Below, one piece after another: positions 1-10,756 of a DNA stretch of 64,000 nucleotides (its first letter is position 1; every line of letters begins with the position of its first letter). The DNA is from Escarpia spicata (Eukaryota > Annelida > Polychaeta > Sabellida > Siboglinidae), in contig CAXEFP010000908.1 of the NCBI GenBank assembly GCA_963995525.1, positions 682,001 through 746,000 on the forward strand, read 5' to 3'. The notes beneath the pieces are model-generated. The model was not told the DNA's origin. It saw only the letters and a program-made list of their open reading frames with translations, and searched no databases. Made by a program: the position numbers and the translations under genes.

Positions 1-158
1 CCATTTGATGTTTTATCTTGTCTAAAGCAGCAGTACATTCAGTACTCACGAGACAAACATGTCCCATGTCAAAATGTTCGAAAAAAATTAATGCATATCA
101 CAGCAAAATGGTATTTGTAGTGCACTTTTTTTGGTGGAAGGATCCTTAATGTGGTCTT

Positions 159-260
159 ACCCCAAATATATGTTTTGCATGTTACAAATCTTCACGAAGG
201 CTAGATTGATATCAAGCTACACACATAACTAGATTAACCCCAAATGGGAATGCATGTTAC
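159..260 (+). repeat. Degenerate internal duplication within the monomer
   Basis: ACCCCAAAT then TGCATGTTAC occurs at 159-167/176-185 and again at 237-245/251-260. The two blocks (27 and 24 bp) share 19 exact bases in order and differ by about 3 bp in spacing. This points to an old segmental duplication of roughly 75-78 bp offset in the ancestor of the monomer. Confidence 0.7.
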
Positions 261-566
261 CGTTTTATCCCCGTCACGTAAGTTACAAGAACATATTACG
301 TAAGTTATAGGTGTGAAAACTCATCCCCATTTGAAGTTTTTTCTTGTCTAAAGCAGCAGTACCTTCAGTACTCACGAGACAAACATGTCCCATATCAAAG
401 TGTTCGAAAAAAATTAATGCATATCACAGCAAAACGGTATTTGTAATGCACTTTTTTCGGCGGAAGGATATTTAATGTGGTCTTACCCCAAATAGATGTT
501 TTGCATGTTACAAATCTTCACGAAGGCTAGATTGATATCAAGCTACACACATAACTAGATTAATCA

Positions 567-659
567 CAAATGGGAATGCATGTTACCGTTCTATCTCCGT
601 CACGTAAGTTACAAGAACATATTACGTAAGTTATAGGTGTGAAAACTCATCCCCATTTG
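567..659 (+). repeat. Junction-spanning inverted repeat CAAATGGG / CCCATTTG
   Basis: CAAATGGG at 567-574 (end third of one monomer) is the reverse complement of CCCATTTG at 652-659 (start of the next), 77 bp apart. The pair is kept in both aacccc and aatcac types because variation stops just before CAAATGGG. It is lost in part at 3911, where the opening reads cccaattt. Confidence 0.7.
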
Positions 660-683
660 ATGTTTTATCTTGTCTAAAGCAGC

Positions 684-698
684 AGTACATTCAGTACT
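684..698 (+). repeat. Short dyad AGTAC / GTACT (reference monomer)
   Basis: Arms of 5 bp at 684-688 and 694-698 flank ATTCA. In v2 the loop is CTTCA and the arms stay intact, so the change is outside the stem. Present in almost every monomer. Confidence 0.7.
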
Positions 699-730
699 CA
701 CGAGACAAACATGTCCCATGTCAAAATGTT

Positions 731-785
731 CGAAAAAAATTAATGCATATCACAGCAAAACGGTATTTGTAGTGCACTTTTTTCG
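731..785 (+). repeat. Inverted repeat CGAAAAAA / TTTTTTCG (reference monomer)
   Basis: Perfect 8-bp arms at 731-738 and 778-785 flank 39 bp. The left arm is altered in v5 and in the ttcaaa form of v4; the right arm is altered in v1 and v1b (TTTTTTTGG). Hairpin or cruciform formation is possible but not shown. Confidence 0.75.
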
Positions 786-791
786 GCGGAA

Positions 792-797
792 GGATCC
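792..797 (+). other. BamHI site typical of most monomers
   Basis: GGATCC lies at offset 142-147 in classes v1, v3, v4, v6, v7, v8 and v9. It is absent in v2 (ggatat) and v5/v5b (ggatca). A BamHI digest would give a ladder of 326-bp steps whose pattern reports v2 and v5 positions; adjacent v2 copies at 42711 and 43037 give a 978-bp fragment. Confidence 0.85.
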
Positions 798-927
798 TTA
801 ATGTGGTCTTACCCCAAATAGATGTTTTGCATGTTACAAATCTTCACGAAGGCTAGATTGATATCAAGCTACACACATAACTAGATTAATCACAAATGGG
901 AATGCATGTTACCGTTCTATCTCCGTC

Positions 928-959
928 ACGTAAGTTACAAGAACATATTACGTAAGTTA
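928..959 (+). repeat. Internal 10-bp direct repeat, 22-bp spacing (reference monomer)
   Basis: ACGTAAGTTA occurs at 928-937 and 950-959 of the reference monomer and at the same offsets (278-287 and 300-309) in nearly all monomers. Both copies hold an ACGT core; the second is within a TACGTA palindrome. Rare losses: attaccta at about 1274, 3556 and 6816, and the deletion near 35816. No function is shown. Confidence 0.85.
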
Positions 960-2606
960 TAGGTGTGAAAACTCATCCCCATTTGATGTTTTATCTTGTC
1001 TAAAGCAGCAGTACATTCAGTACTCACGAGACAAACATGTCCCATGTCAAAATGTTCGAAAAAAATTAATGCATATCACAGCAAAACGGTATTTGTAGTG
1101 CACTTTTTTCGGCGGAAGGATCCTTAATGTGGTCTTACCCCAAATAGATGTTTTGCATGTTACAAATCTTCACGAAGGCTAGATTGATATCAAGCTACAC
1201 ACATAACTAGATTAATCACAAATGGGAATGCATGTTACCGTTCTATCTCCGTCACGTAAGTTACAAGAACATATTACCTAAGTTATAGGTGTGAAAACTA
1301 ATCCCCATTTGAAGTTTTTTCTTATCTAAAGCAGCAGTACATTCAGTACTCACGAGACAAACATGTCCCATGTCAAAGTGTTCGAAAAAAATTAATGCAT
1401 ATCAGAGCAAAACGGTATTTGTAGTGCACTTTTTTCGGCGGAAGGATCCTTAATGTGGTCTTATCCCAAATAGATGATTTGCATGTTACAAATCTTCACG
1501 AAGGCTAGATTGATATCAAGCTACACACATAACTAGATTAACCCCAAATGGGAATGCATGTTACCGTTTTATCCCCGTCACGTAAGTTACAAGAACATAT
1601 TACGTAAGTTATAGGTGTGAAAACTCATCCCCATTTGATGTTTTATCTTGTCTAAAGCAGCAGTACATTCAGTACTCACGAGACAAACATGTCCCATGTC
1701 AAAATGTCAAAAAAAAATTAATGCATATCACAGCAAAACGGTATTTGTAGTGCACTTTTTTCGGCGGAAGGATCATTACTGTGGTCTTACCCCAAATAGA
1801 TGTTTTGCATGTTACAAATCTTCACGAAGGCTAGATTGATATCAAGCTAAACACATAATTAGATTAACCCCAAATGGGAATGCATGTAACCGTTTTATCC
1901 CCGTCACGTAAGTTACAAGAACATATTACGTAAGTTATAGGTGTGAAAACTCATCCCCATTTGATGTTTTATCTTGTCTAAAGCAGCAGTACATTCAGTA
2001 CTCACGAGACAAACATGTCCCATGTCAAAATGTTCGAAAAAAATTAATGCATATCACAGCAAAACGGTATTTGTAGTGCACTTTTTTCGGCGGAAGGATC
2101 CTTAATGTGGTCTTATCCCAAATAGATGATTTGCATGTTACAAATCTTCACGAAGGCTAGATTGATATCAAGCTACACACATAACTAGATTAACCCCAAA
2201 TGGGAATGCATGTTACCGTTTTATCCCCGTCACGTAAGTTACAAGAACATATTACGTAAGTTATAGGTGTGAAAACTCATCCCCATTTGATGTTTTATCT
2301 TGTCTAAAGCAGCAGTACATTCAGTACTCACGAGACAAACATGTCCCATGTCAAAATGTTCGAAACAAATTAATGCATATCACAGCAAAATGGTATTTGT
2401 AGTGCACTTTTTTTGGTGGAAGGATCCTTAATGTGGTCTTACCCCAAATATATGTTTTGCATGTTACAAATCTTCACGAAGGCTAGATTGATATCAAGCT
2501 ACACACATAACTAGATTAACCCCAAATGGGAATGCATGTTACCGTTTTATCCCCGTCACGTAAGTTACAAGAACATATTACGTAAGTTATAGGTGTGAAA
2601 ACTAAT

Positions 2607-2932
2607 CCCCATTTGAAGTTTTTTCTTATCTAAAGCAGCAGTACATTCAGTACTCACGAGACAAACATGTCCCATGTCAAAGTGTTCGAAAAAAATTAAT
2701 GCATATCACAGCAAAACGGTATTTGTAGTGCACTTTTTTCGGCGGAAGGATATTTAATGTGGTCTTACCCCAAATAGATGTTTTGCATGTTACAAATCTT
2801 CACGAAGGCTAGATTGATATCAAGCTACACACATAACTAGATTAATCACAAATGGGAATGCATGTTACCGTTCTATCTCCGTCACGTAAGTTACAAGAAC
2901 ATATTACGTAAGTTATAGGTGTGAAAACTCAT
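2607..2932 (+). repeat. Hybrid monomer v4/v2
   Basis: The left part is v4 (gaag, cttatc, acatt, aaagtg, tagtg) and the right part is v2 (gatattt, tacccc, tagatgtttt, aatcac). The switch falls between offset 122 and about 143. Confidence 0.8.
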
Positions 2933-5540
2933 CCCCATTTGATGTTTTATCTTGTCTAAAGCAGCAGTACATTCAGTACTCACGAGACAAACATGTCCCA
3001 TGTCAAAATGTTCGAAAAAAATTAATGCATATCACAGCAAAACGGTATTTGTAGTGCACTTTTTTCGGCGGAAGGATCCTTAATGTGGTCTTACCCCAAA
3101 TAGATGTTTTGCATGTTACAAATCTTCACGAAGGCTAGATTGATATCAAGCTACACACATAACTAGATTAATCACAAATGGGAATGCATGTTACCGTTCT
3201 ATCTCCGTCACGTAAGTTACAAGAACATATTACGTAAGTTATAGGTGTGAAAACTCATCCCCATTTGATGTTTTATCTTGTCTAAAGCAGCAGTACATTC
3301 AATACTCACGAGACAAACATGTCCCATGTCAAAATGTTCGAAAAAAATTAATGCATATCACAGCAAAACGGTATTTGTAGTGCACTTTTTTCGGCGGAAG
3401 GATCCTTAATGTGGTCTTACCCCAAATAGATGTTTTGCATGTTACAAATCTTCACGAATGCTAGATTGATATCAAGCTACACACATAACTAGATTAATCA
3501 CAAATGGGAATGCATGTTACCGTTCTATCTCCGTCACGTAAGTTACAAGAACATATTACCTAAGTTATAGGTGTGAAAACTAATCCCCATTTGAAGTTTT
3601 TTCTTATCTAAAGCAGCAGTACATTCAGTACTCACGAGACAAACATGTCCCATGTCAAAGTGTTCGAAAAAAATTAATGCATATCACAGCAAAACGGTAT
3701 TTGTAGTGCACTTTTTTCGGCGGAAGGATCCTTAATGTGGTCTTATCCCAAATAGATGATTTGCATGTTACAAATCTTCACGAAGGCTAGATTGATATCA
3801 AGCTACACACATAACTAGATTAACCCCAAATGGGAATGCATGTTACCGTTTTATCCCCGTCACGTAAGTTACAAGAACATATTACGTAAGTTATAGGTGT
3901 GAAAACTCATCCCAATTTGATGTTTTATCTTGTCTAAAGCAGCAGTACATTCAGTACTCACGAGACAAACATGTCCCATGTCAAAATGTTCGAAAAAAAT
4001 TAATGCATATCACAGCAAAACGGTATTTGTAGTGCACTTTTTTCGGCGGAAGGATCCTTACTGTGGTCTTACCCCAAATAGATGTTTTGCATGTTACAAA
4101 TCTTCACGAAGGCTAGATTGATATCAAGCTACACACATAACTAGATTAACCCCAAATGGGAATGCATGTTACCGTTTTATCCCCGTCACGTAAGTTACAA
4201 GAACATATTACGTAAGTTATAGGTGTGAAAACTCATCCCCATTTGATGTTTTATCTTGTTTAAAGCAGCAGTACATTCAGTACTCACGAGACAAACATGT
4301 CCCATGTCAAAATGTTCGAAAAAAATTAATGCATATCACAGCAAAACGGTATTTGTAGTGCACTTTTTTCGGCGGAAGGATCCTTAATGTGGTCTTACCC
4401 CAAATAGATGTTTTGCATGTTACAAATCTTCACGAAGGCTAGATTGATATCAAGCTACACACATAACTAGATTAATCACAAATGGGAATGCATGTTACCG
4501 TTCTATCTCCGTCACGTAAGTTACAAGAACATATTACGTAAGTTATAGGTGTGAAAACTAATCCCCATTTGAAGTTTTTTCTTATCTAAAGCAGCAGTAC
4601 ATTCAGTATTCACGAGACAAACATGTCCCATGTCAAAGTGTTCGAAAAAAATTAATGCATATCACAGCAAAACGGTATTTGTAGTGCACTTTTTTCGGCG
4701 GAAGGATCCTTAATGTGGTCTTATCCCAAATATATGATTTGCATGTTACAAATCTTCACGAAGGCTAGATTGATATCAAGCTACATACATAACTAGATTA
4801 ACCCCAAATGGGAGTGCATGTTACCGTTTTATCCCCGTCACGTAAGTTACAAGAACATATTACGTAAGTTATAGGTGTGAAAACTCATCCCCATTTGATG
4901 TTTTATCTTGTCTAAAGCAGCAGTACATTCAGTACTCACGAGACAAACATGTCCCATGTCAAAATGTTCGAAAAAAATTAATGCATATCACAGCAAAACG
5001 GTATTTGTAGTGCACTTTTTTCGGCGGAAGGATCCTTAATGTGGTCTTATCCCAAATAGATGATTTGCATGTTACAAATCTTCACGAAGGCTAGATTGAT
5101 ATCAAGCTACACACATAACTAGATTAACCCCAAATGGGAATGCATGTTACCGTTTTATCCCCGTCACGTAAGTTACAAGAACATATTACGTAAGTTATAG
5201 GTGTGAAAACTCATCCCCATTTGATGTTTTATCTTGTCTAAAGCAGCAGTACATTCAGTACTCACGAGACAAACATGTCCCATGTCAAAATGTTCGAAAC
5301 AAATTAATGCATATCACAGCAAAACGGTATTTGTAGTGCACTTTTTTCGGCGGAAGGATCCTTAATGTGGTCTTATCCCAAATAGATGATTTGCATGTTA
5401 CAAATCTTCACGAAGGCTAGATTGATATCAAGCTACACACATAACTAGATTAACCCCAAATGGGAATGCATGTTACCGTTTTATCCCCGTCACGTAAGTT
5501 ACAAGAACATATTACGTAAGTTATAGGTGTGAAAACTCAT

Positions 5541-5866
5541 CCCCATTTGATGTTTTATCTTGTCTAAAGCAGCAGTACATTCAGTACTCACGAGACAAAC
5601 ATGTCCCATGTCAAAATGTTCGAAAAAAATTAATGCATATCACAGCAAAATGGTATTTGTAGTGCACTTTTTTTGGTGGAAGGATCCTTAATGTGGTCTT
5701 ACCCCAAATATATGTTTTGCATGTTACAAATCTTCACGAAGGCTAGATTGATATCAAGCTACACACATAACTAGATTAACCCCAAATGGGAATGCATGTT
5801 ACCGTTTTATCCCCGTCACGTAAGTTACAAGAACATATTACGTAAGTTATAGGTGTGAAAACTCAT
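5541..5866 (+). repeat. Variant class v1 exemplar
   Basis: v1 has T at offset 111 (aaaatgg instead of aaaacgg), ttggtgg instead of tcggcgg at 133-139, and tatatg instead of tagatg at 169-174. Three CpGs are therefore TpG. v1 occurs only in the first 9.5 kb, at monomers starting -1 (two bases outside the window), 2281, 5541 and 9127. The related class v1b takes over further right. Confidence 0.85.
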
Positions 5867-6192
5867 CCCCATTTGAAGTTTTTTCTTGTCTAAAGCAGCA
5901 GTACCTTCAGTACTCACGAGACAAACATGTCCCATATCAAAGTGTTCGAAAAAAATTAATGCATATCACAGCAAAACGGTATTTGTAATGCACTTTTTTC
6001 GGCGGAAGGATATTTAATGTGGTCTTACCCCAAATAGATGTTTTGCATGTTACAAATCTTCACGAAGGCTAGATTGATATCAAGCTACACACATAACTAG
6101 ATTAATCACAAATGGGAATGCATGTTACCGTTCTATCTCCGTCACGTAAGTTACAAGAACATATTACGTAAGTTATAGGTGTGAAAACTCAT
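5867..6192 (+). repeat. Variant class v2 exemplar
   Basis: v2 carries A at offset 11 (gaag), T at 17, G at 22 (cttgtc), C at 39 (acctt), atatc with aaagtg around 68-78, A at 122 (taatg, losing the ApaLI-type GTGCAC), and gatattt at the BamHI position, so GGATCC is absent. Early copies (325, 5867) end with aatcac/ttctatctcc; copies at 8149 and 10431 have aaccac/ttttatcccc; copies from 14343 on mostly have aacccc. The right end thus changes along the array. Confidence 0.88.
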
Positions 6193-6844
6193 CCCCATTT
6201 GATGTTTTATCTTGTCTAAAGCAGCAGTACATTCAGTACTCACGAGACAAACATGTCCCATGTCAAAATGTTCGAAAAAAATTAATGCATATCACAGCAA
6301 AACGGTATTTGTAGTGCACTTTTTTCGGCGGAAGGATCCTTAATGTGGTCTTACCCCAAATAGATGTTTTGCATGTTACAAATCTTCACGAAGGCTAGAT
6401 TGATATCAAGCTACACACATAACTAGATTAATCACAAATGGGAATGCATGTTACCGTTCTATCTCCGTCACGTAAGTTACAAGAACATATTACGTAAGTT
6501 ATAGGTGTGAAAACTCATCCCCATTTGATGTTTTATCTTGTCTAAAGCAGCAGTACATTCAGTACTCACGAGACAAACATGTCCCATGTCAAAATGTTCG
6601 AAAAAAATTAATGCATATCACAGCAAAACGGTATTTGTAGTGCACTTTTTTCGGCGGAAGGATCCTTAATGTGGTCTTACCCCAAATAGATGTTTTGCAT
6701 GTTACAAATCTTCACGAAGGCTAGATTGATATCAAGCTACACACATAACTAGATTAATCACAAATGGGAATGCATGTTACCGTTCTATCTCCGTCACGTA
6801 AGTTACAAGAACATATTACCTAAGTTATAGGTGTGAAAACTAAT

Positions 6845-7170
6845 CCCCATTTGAAGTTTTTTCTTATCTAAAGCAGCAGTACATTCAGTACTCACGAGAC
6901 AAACATGTCCCATGTCAAAGTGTTCGAAAAAAATTAATGCATATCACAGCAAAACGGTATTTGTAGTGCACTTTTTTCGGCGGAAGGATCCTTAATGTGG
7001 TCTTATCCCAAATAGATGATTTGCATGTTACAAATCTTCACGAAGGCTAGATTGATATCAAGCTACACACATAACTAGATTAACCCCAAATGGGAATGCA
7101 TGTTACCGTTTTATCCCCGTCACGTAAGTTACAAGAACATATTACGTAAGTTATAGGTGTGAAAACTCAT
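6845..7170 (+). repeat. Variant class v4 exemplar
   Basis: v4 has A at offset 11 (gaag), T at 17, A at 22 (cttatc), A at 39, G at 76 (aaagtg), GGATCC intact, then T at 162 (tatccc) and A at 175 (gatgattt), and usually ends aacccc/ttttatcccc/tcat. It is among the most frequent classes and almost always follows v3 or v9. A sub-variant with ttcaaa in place of ttcgaa (G to A at offset 82) starts at 14017, 15647, 19233, 24448, 25426 and 26730. Another with agtatt, tatatgattt and ctacatac starts at 4563, 7823 and 10105. Confidence 0.88.
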
Positions 7171-7496
7171 CCCCATTTGATGTTTTATCTTGTCTAAAGC
7201 AGCAGTACATTCAGTACTCACGAGACAAACATGTCCCATGTCAAAATGTTCGAAAAAAATTAATGCATATCACAGCAAAACGGTATTTGTAGTGCACTTT
7301 TTTCGGCGGAAGGATCCTTACTGTGGTCTTACCCCAAATAGATGTTTTGCATGTTACAAATCTTCACGAAGGCTAGATTGATATCAAGCTACACACATAA
7401 CTAGATTAACCCCAAATGGGAATGCATGTTACCGTTTTATCCCCGTCACGTAAGTTACAAGAACATATTACGTAAGTTATAGGTGTGAAAACTCAT
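7171..7496 (+). repeat. Variant class v7 exemplar
   Basis: v7 is marked by C at offset 151 (ccttactg instead of ccttaatg) with GGATCC intact, tacccc and tagatgtttt. Most copies end aacccc/ttttatcccc; copies at 12387, 51840, 55426, 58034, 58686 and 62921 end aatcac/ttctatctcc. The offset-151 change removes a TAA, which alone accounts for the short open frames that recur in this class; it is not evidence of coding. Confidence 0.87.
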
Positions 7497-8474
7497 CCCC
7501 ATTTGATGTTTTATCTTGTCTAAAGCAGCAGTACATTCAGTACTCACGAGACAAACATGTCCCATGTCAAAATGTTCGAAAAAAATTAATGCATATCACA
7601 GCAAAACGGTATTTGTAGTGCACTTTTTTCGGCGGAAGGATCCTTAATGTGGTCTTACCCCAAATAGATGTTTTGCATGTTACAAATCTTCACGAAGGCT
7701 AGATTGATATCAAGCTACACACATAACTAGATTAATCACAAATGGGAATGCATGTTACCGTTCTATCTCCGTCACGTAAGTTACAAGAACATATTACGTA
7801 AGTTATAGGTGTGAAAACTAATCCCCATTTGAAGTTTTTTCTTATCTAAAGCAGCAGTACATTCAGTATTCACGAGACAAACATGTCCCATGTCAAAGTG
7901 TTCGAAAAAAATTAATGCATATCACAGCAAAACGGTATTTGTAGTGCACTTTTTTCGGCGGAAGGATCCTTAATGTGGTCTTATCCCAAATATATGATTT
8001 GCATGTTACAAATCTTCACGAAGGCTAGATTGATATCAAGCTACATACATAACTAGATTAACCCCAAATGGGAATGCATGTTACCGTTTTATCCCCGTCA
8101 CGTAAGTTACAAGAACATATTACGTAAGTTATAGGTGTGAAAACTCATCCCCATTTGAAGTTTTTTCTTGTCTAAAGCAGCAGTACCTTCAGTACTCACG
8201 AGACAAACATGTCCCATATCAAAGTGTTCGAAAAAAATTAATGCATATCACAGCAAAACGGTATTTGTAATGCACTTTTTTCGGCGGAAGGATATTTAAT
8301 GTGGTCTTACCCCAAATAGATGTTTTGCATGTTACAAATCTTCACGAAGGCTAGATTGATATCAAGCTACACACATAACTAGATTAACCACAAATGGGAA
8401 TGCATGTTACCGTTTTATCCCCGTCACGTAAGTTACAAGAACATATTACGTAAGTTATAGGTGTGAAAACTCAT

Positions 8475-8800
8475 CCCCATTTGATGTTTTATCTTGTCTA
8501 AAGCAGCAGTACATTCAGTACTCACGAGACAAACATGTCCCATGTCAAAATGTTCGAAAAAAATTAATGCATATCACAGCAAAACGGTATTTGTAGTGCA
8601 CTTTTTTCGGCGGAAGGATCCTTAATGTGGTCTTATCCCAAATAGATGATTTGCATGTTACAAATCTTCACGAAGGCTAGATTGATATCAAGCTACACAC
8701 ATAACTAGATTAACCCCAAATGGGAATGCATGTTACCGTTTTATCCCCGTCACGTAAGTTACAAGAACATATTACGTAAGTTATAGGTGTGAAAACTCAT
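8475..8800 (+). repeat. Variant class v6 exemplar
   Basis: v6 combines a v3-like left half (gatg, cttgtc, acatt, aaaatg, ttcg) with a v4-like right half (tatccc, gatgattt, aacccc, ttttatcccc, tcat). Tandem v6 pairs occur at 4889-5540 and 8475-9126. The copy at 5215 has aaacaaat. The copy at 32279 carries aaagtg and looks partly converted. Confidence 0.85.
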
Positions 8801-10756
8801 CCCCATTTGATGTTTTATCTTGTCTAAAGCAGCAGTACATTCAGTACTCACGAGACAAACATGTCCCATGTCAAAATGTTCGAAAAAAATTAATGCATAT
8901 CACAGCAAAACGGTATTTGTAGTGCACTTTTTTCGGCGGAAGGATCCTTAATGTGGTCTTATCCCAAATAGATGATTTGCATGTTACAAATCTTCACGAA
9001 GGCTAGATTGATATCAAGCTACACACATAACTAGATTAACCCCAAATGGGAATGCATGTTACCGTTTTATCCCCGTCACGTAAGTTACAAGAACATATTA
9101 CGTAAGTTATAGGTGTGAAAACTCATCCCCATTTGATGTTTTATCTTGTCTAAAGCAGCAGTACATTCAGTACTCACGAGACAAACATGTCCCATGTCAA
9201 AATGTTCGAAAAAAATTAATGCATATCACAGCAAAATGGTATTTGTAGTGCACTTTTTTTGGTGGAAGGATCCTTAATGTGGTCTTACCCCAAATATATG
9301 TTTTGCATGTTACAAATCTTCACGAAGGCTAGATTGATATCAAGCTACACACATAACTAGATTAACCCCAAATGGGAATGCATGTTACCGTTTTATCCCC
9401 GTCACGTAAGTTACAAGAACATATTACGTAAGTTATAGGTGTGAAAACTCATCCCCATTTGATGTTTTATCTTGTCTAAAGCAGCAGTACATTCAGTACT
9501 CACGAGACAAACATGTCCCATGTCAAAATGTTCGAAAAAAATTAATGCATATCACAGCAAAACGGTATTTGTAGTGCACTTTTTTCGGCGGAAGGATCCT
9601 TACTGTGGTCTTACCCCAAATAGATGTTTTACATGTTACAAATCTTCACGAAGGCTAGATTGATATCAAGCTACACACATAACTAGATTAACCCCAAATG
9701 GGAATGCATGTTACCGTTTTATCCCCGTCACGTAAGTTACAAGAACATATTACGTAAGTTATAGGTGTGAAAACTCATCCCCATTTGATGTTTTATCTTG
9801 TCTAAAGCAGCAGTACATTCAGTACTCACGAGACAAACATGTCCCATGTCAAAATGTTCGAAAAAAATTTATGCATATCACAGCAAAACGGTATTTGTAG
9901 TGCACTTTTTTCGGCGGAAGGATCCTTAATGTGGTCTTACCCCAAATAGATGTTTTGCATGTTACAAATCTTCACGAAGGCTAGATTGATATCAAGCTAC
10001 ACACATAACTAGATTAATCACAAATGGGAATGCATGTTACCGTTCTATCTCCGTCACGTAAGTTACAAGAACATATTACGTAAGTTATAGGTGTGAAAAC
10101 TAATCCCCATTTGAAGTTTTTTCTTATCTAAAGCAGCAGTACATTCAGTATTCACGAGACAAACATGTCCCATGTCAAAGTGTTCGAAAAAAATTAATGC
10201 ATATCACAGCAAAACGGTATTTGTAGTGCACTTTTTTCGGCGGAAGGATCCTTAATGTGGTCTTATCCCAAATATATGATTTGCATGTTACAAATCTTCA
10301 CGAAGGCTAGATTGATATCAAGCTACATACATAACTAGATTAACCCCAAATGGGAATGCATGTTACCGTTTTATCCCCGTCACGTAAGTTACAAGAACAT
10401 ATTACGTAAGTTATAGGTGTGAAAACTCATCCCCATTTGAAGTTTTTTCTTGTCTAAAGCAGCAGTACCTTCAGTACTCACGAGACAAACATGTCCCATA
10501 TCAAAGTGTTCGAAAAAAATTAATGCATATCACAGCAAAACGGTATTTGTAATGCACTTTTTTCGGCGGAAGGATATTTAATGTGGTCTTACCCCAAATA
10601 GATGTTTTGCATGTTACAAATCTTCACGAAGGCTAGATTGATATCAAGCTACACACATAACTAGATTAACCACAAATGGGAATGCATGTTACCGTTTTAT
10701 CCCCGTCACGTAAGTTACAAGAACATATTACGTAAGTTATAGGTGTGAAAACTCAT

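Larger units (their letters stand above)
651..976 (+). repeat. Reference monomer (variant class v3)
   Basis: This copy is the coordinate standard for offsets 1-326. Class v3 is marked by T at offset 11 (gatg), G at 22 (cttgtc), A at 39, A at 76 (aaaatg), G at 122 (tagtg), an intact GGATCC at 142-147, tacccc and tagatgtttt around 160-178, and the linked right-hand bases T240/A242 (aatcac) and C267/T272 (ttctatctcc). v3 is one of the commonest classes. It is nearly always followed by a monomer of class v4 or v9, in which case its own offset 324 is A (ctaatcc) rather than C; this early copy ends in tcat. Confidence 0.9.
1..2606 (+). repeat. Mixed variant string, monomers 1-8
   Basis: Class order is v1-v2-v3-v3-v4-v5-v6-v1. 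The first monomer lacks two bases at the window edge. The v1-v2-v3-v3-v4 run is repeated from 5541 (17 monomers away), including a private attaccta in the second v3 (about 1274-1281 and 6816-6823). A related run starts at 2281. The v5 copy at 1629 is atypical: ttcg is replaced by tcaa rather than tcca. Confidence 0.8.
2607..5866 (+). repeat. HOR unit of 10 monomers, 3,260 bp
   Basis: Class order is v4/v2 hybrid, v3, v3, v4, v7, v3, v4, v6, v6, v1. The next 11 monomers (5867-9452) repeat this order with one extra v2 before the v6 pair. Shared private marks include attaccta in the second v3, and agtatt plus ctacatac in the v4 copies at 4563 and 7823. Confidence 0.82.
5867..9452 (+). repeat. HOR unit of 11 monomers, 3,586 bp, related to the preceding unit
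   Basis: Class order is v2, v3, v3, v4, v7, v3, v4, v2, v6, v6, v1. It matches the preceding 10-monomer unit except that its first monomer is a full v2 and one v2 (8149-8474, with aaccac) is inserted before v6-v6-v1. Insertion of a single monomer fits unequal exchange one register out of phase. Confidence 0.8.

Noticed and set aside
729..745. CENP-B box in the gttcgaaaaaaattaat segment
   Set aside because: TTCG and the central A fit, but the essential CGGG half is absent on either strand.
842..851. CTTCACGAAG as a binding palindrome
   Set aside because: Only the 4-bp arms pair; the centre is not symmetric and such a short dyad is expected by chance.
893..900. CArG-box-like element near caaatggg
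   Set aside because: CCAAATGG has four, not six, A/T bases between CC and GG and so does not fit the consensus; in aatcac classes the CC is missing as well.
3911..3936. Changed opening cccaattt at 3911 as an array junction
   Set aside because: Only one base differs from CCCCATTTG and periodicity continues unchanged on both sides; it is a private substitution.
7190..7381. 63-codon open frame on the + strand, recurring 33 times in v5/v7-type monomers (for example 1648, 3930, 7190, 11102, 31320, 63592)
   Set aside because: It starts at TTG, has no ribosome-binding or promoter context, and is open only because one base (offset 151, A to C) removes a TAA present in most other monomers. Other copies are broken by frameshift (51187) or a new stop (56404). 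Nothing suggests selection on the protein; it is a by-product of satellite sequence.
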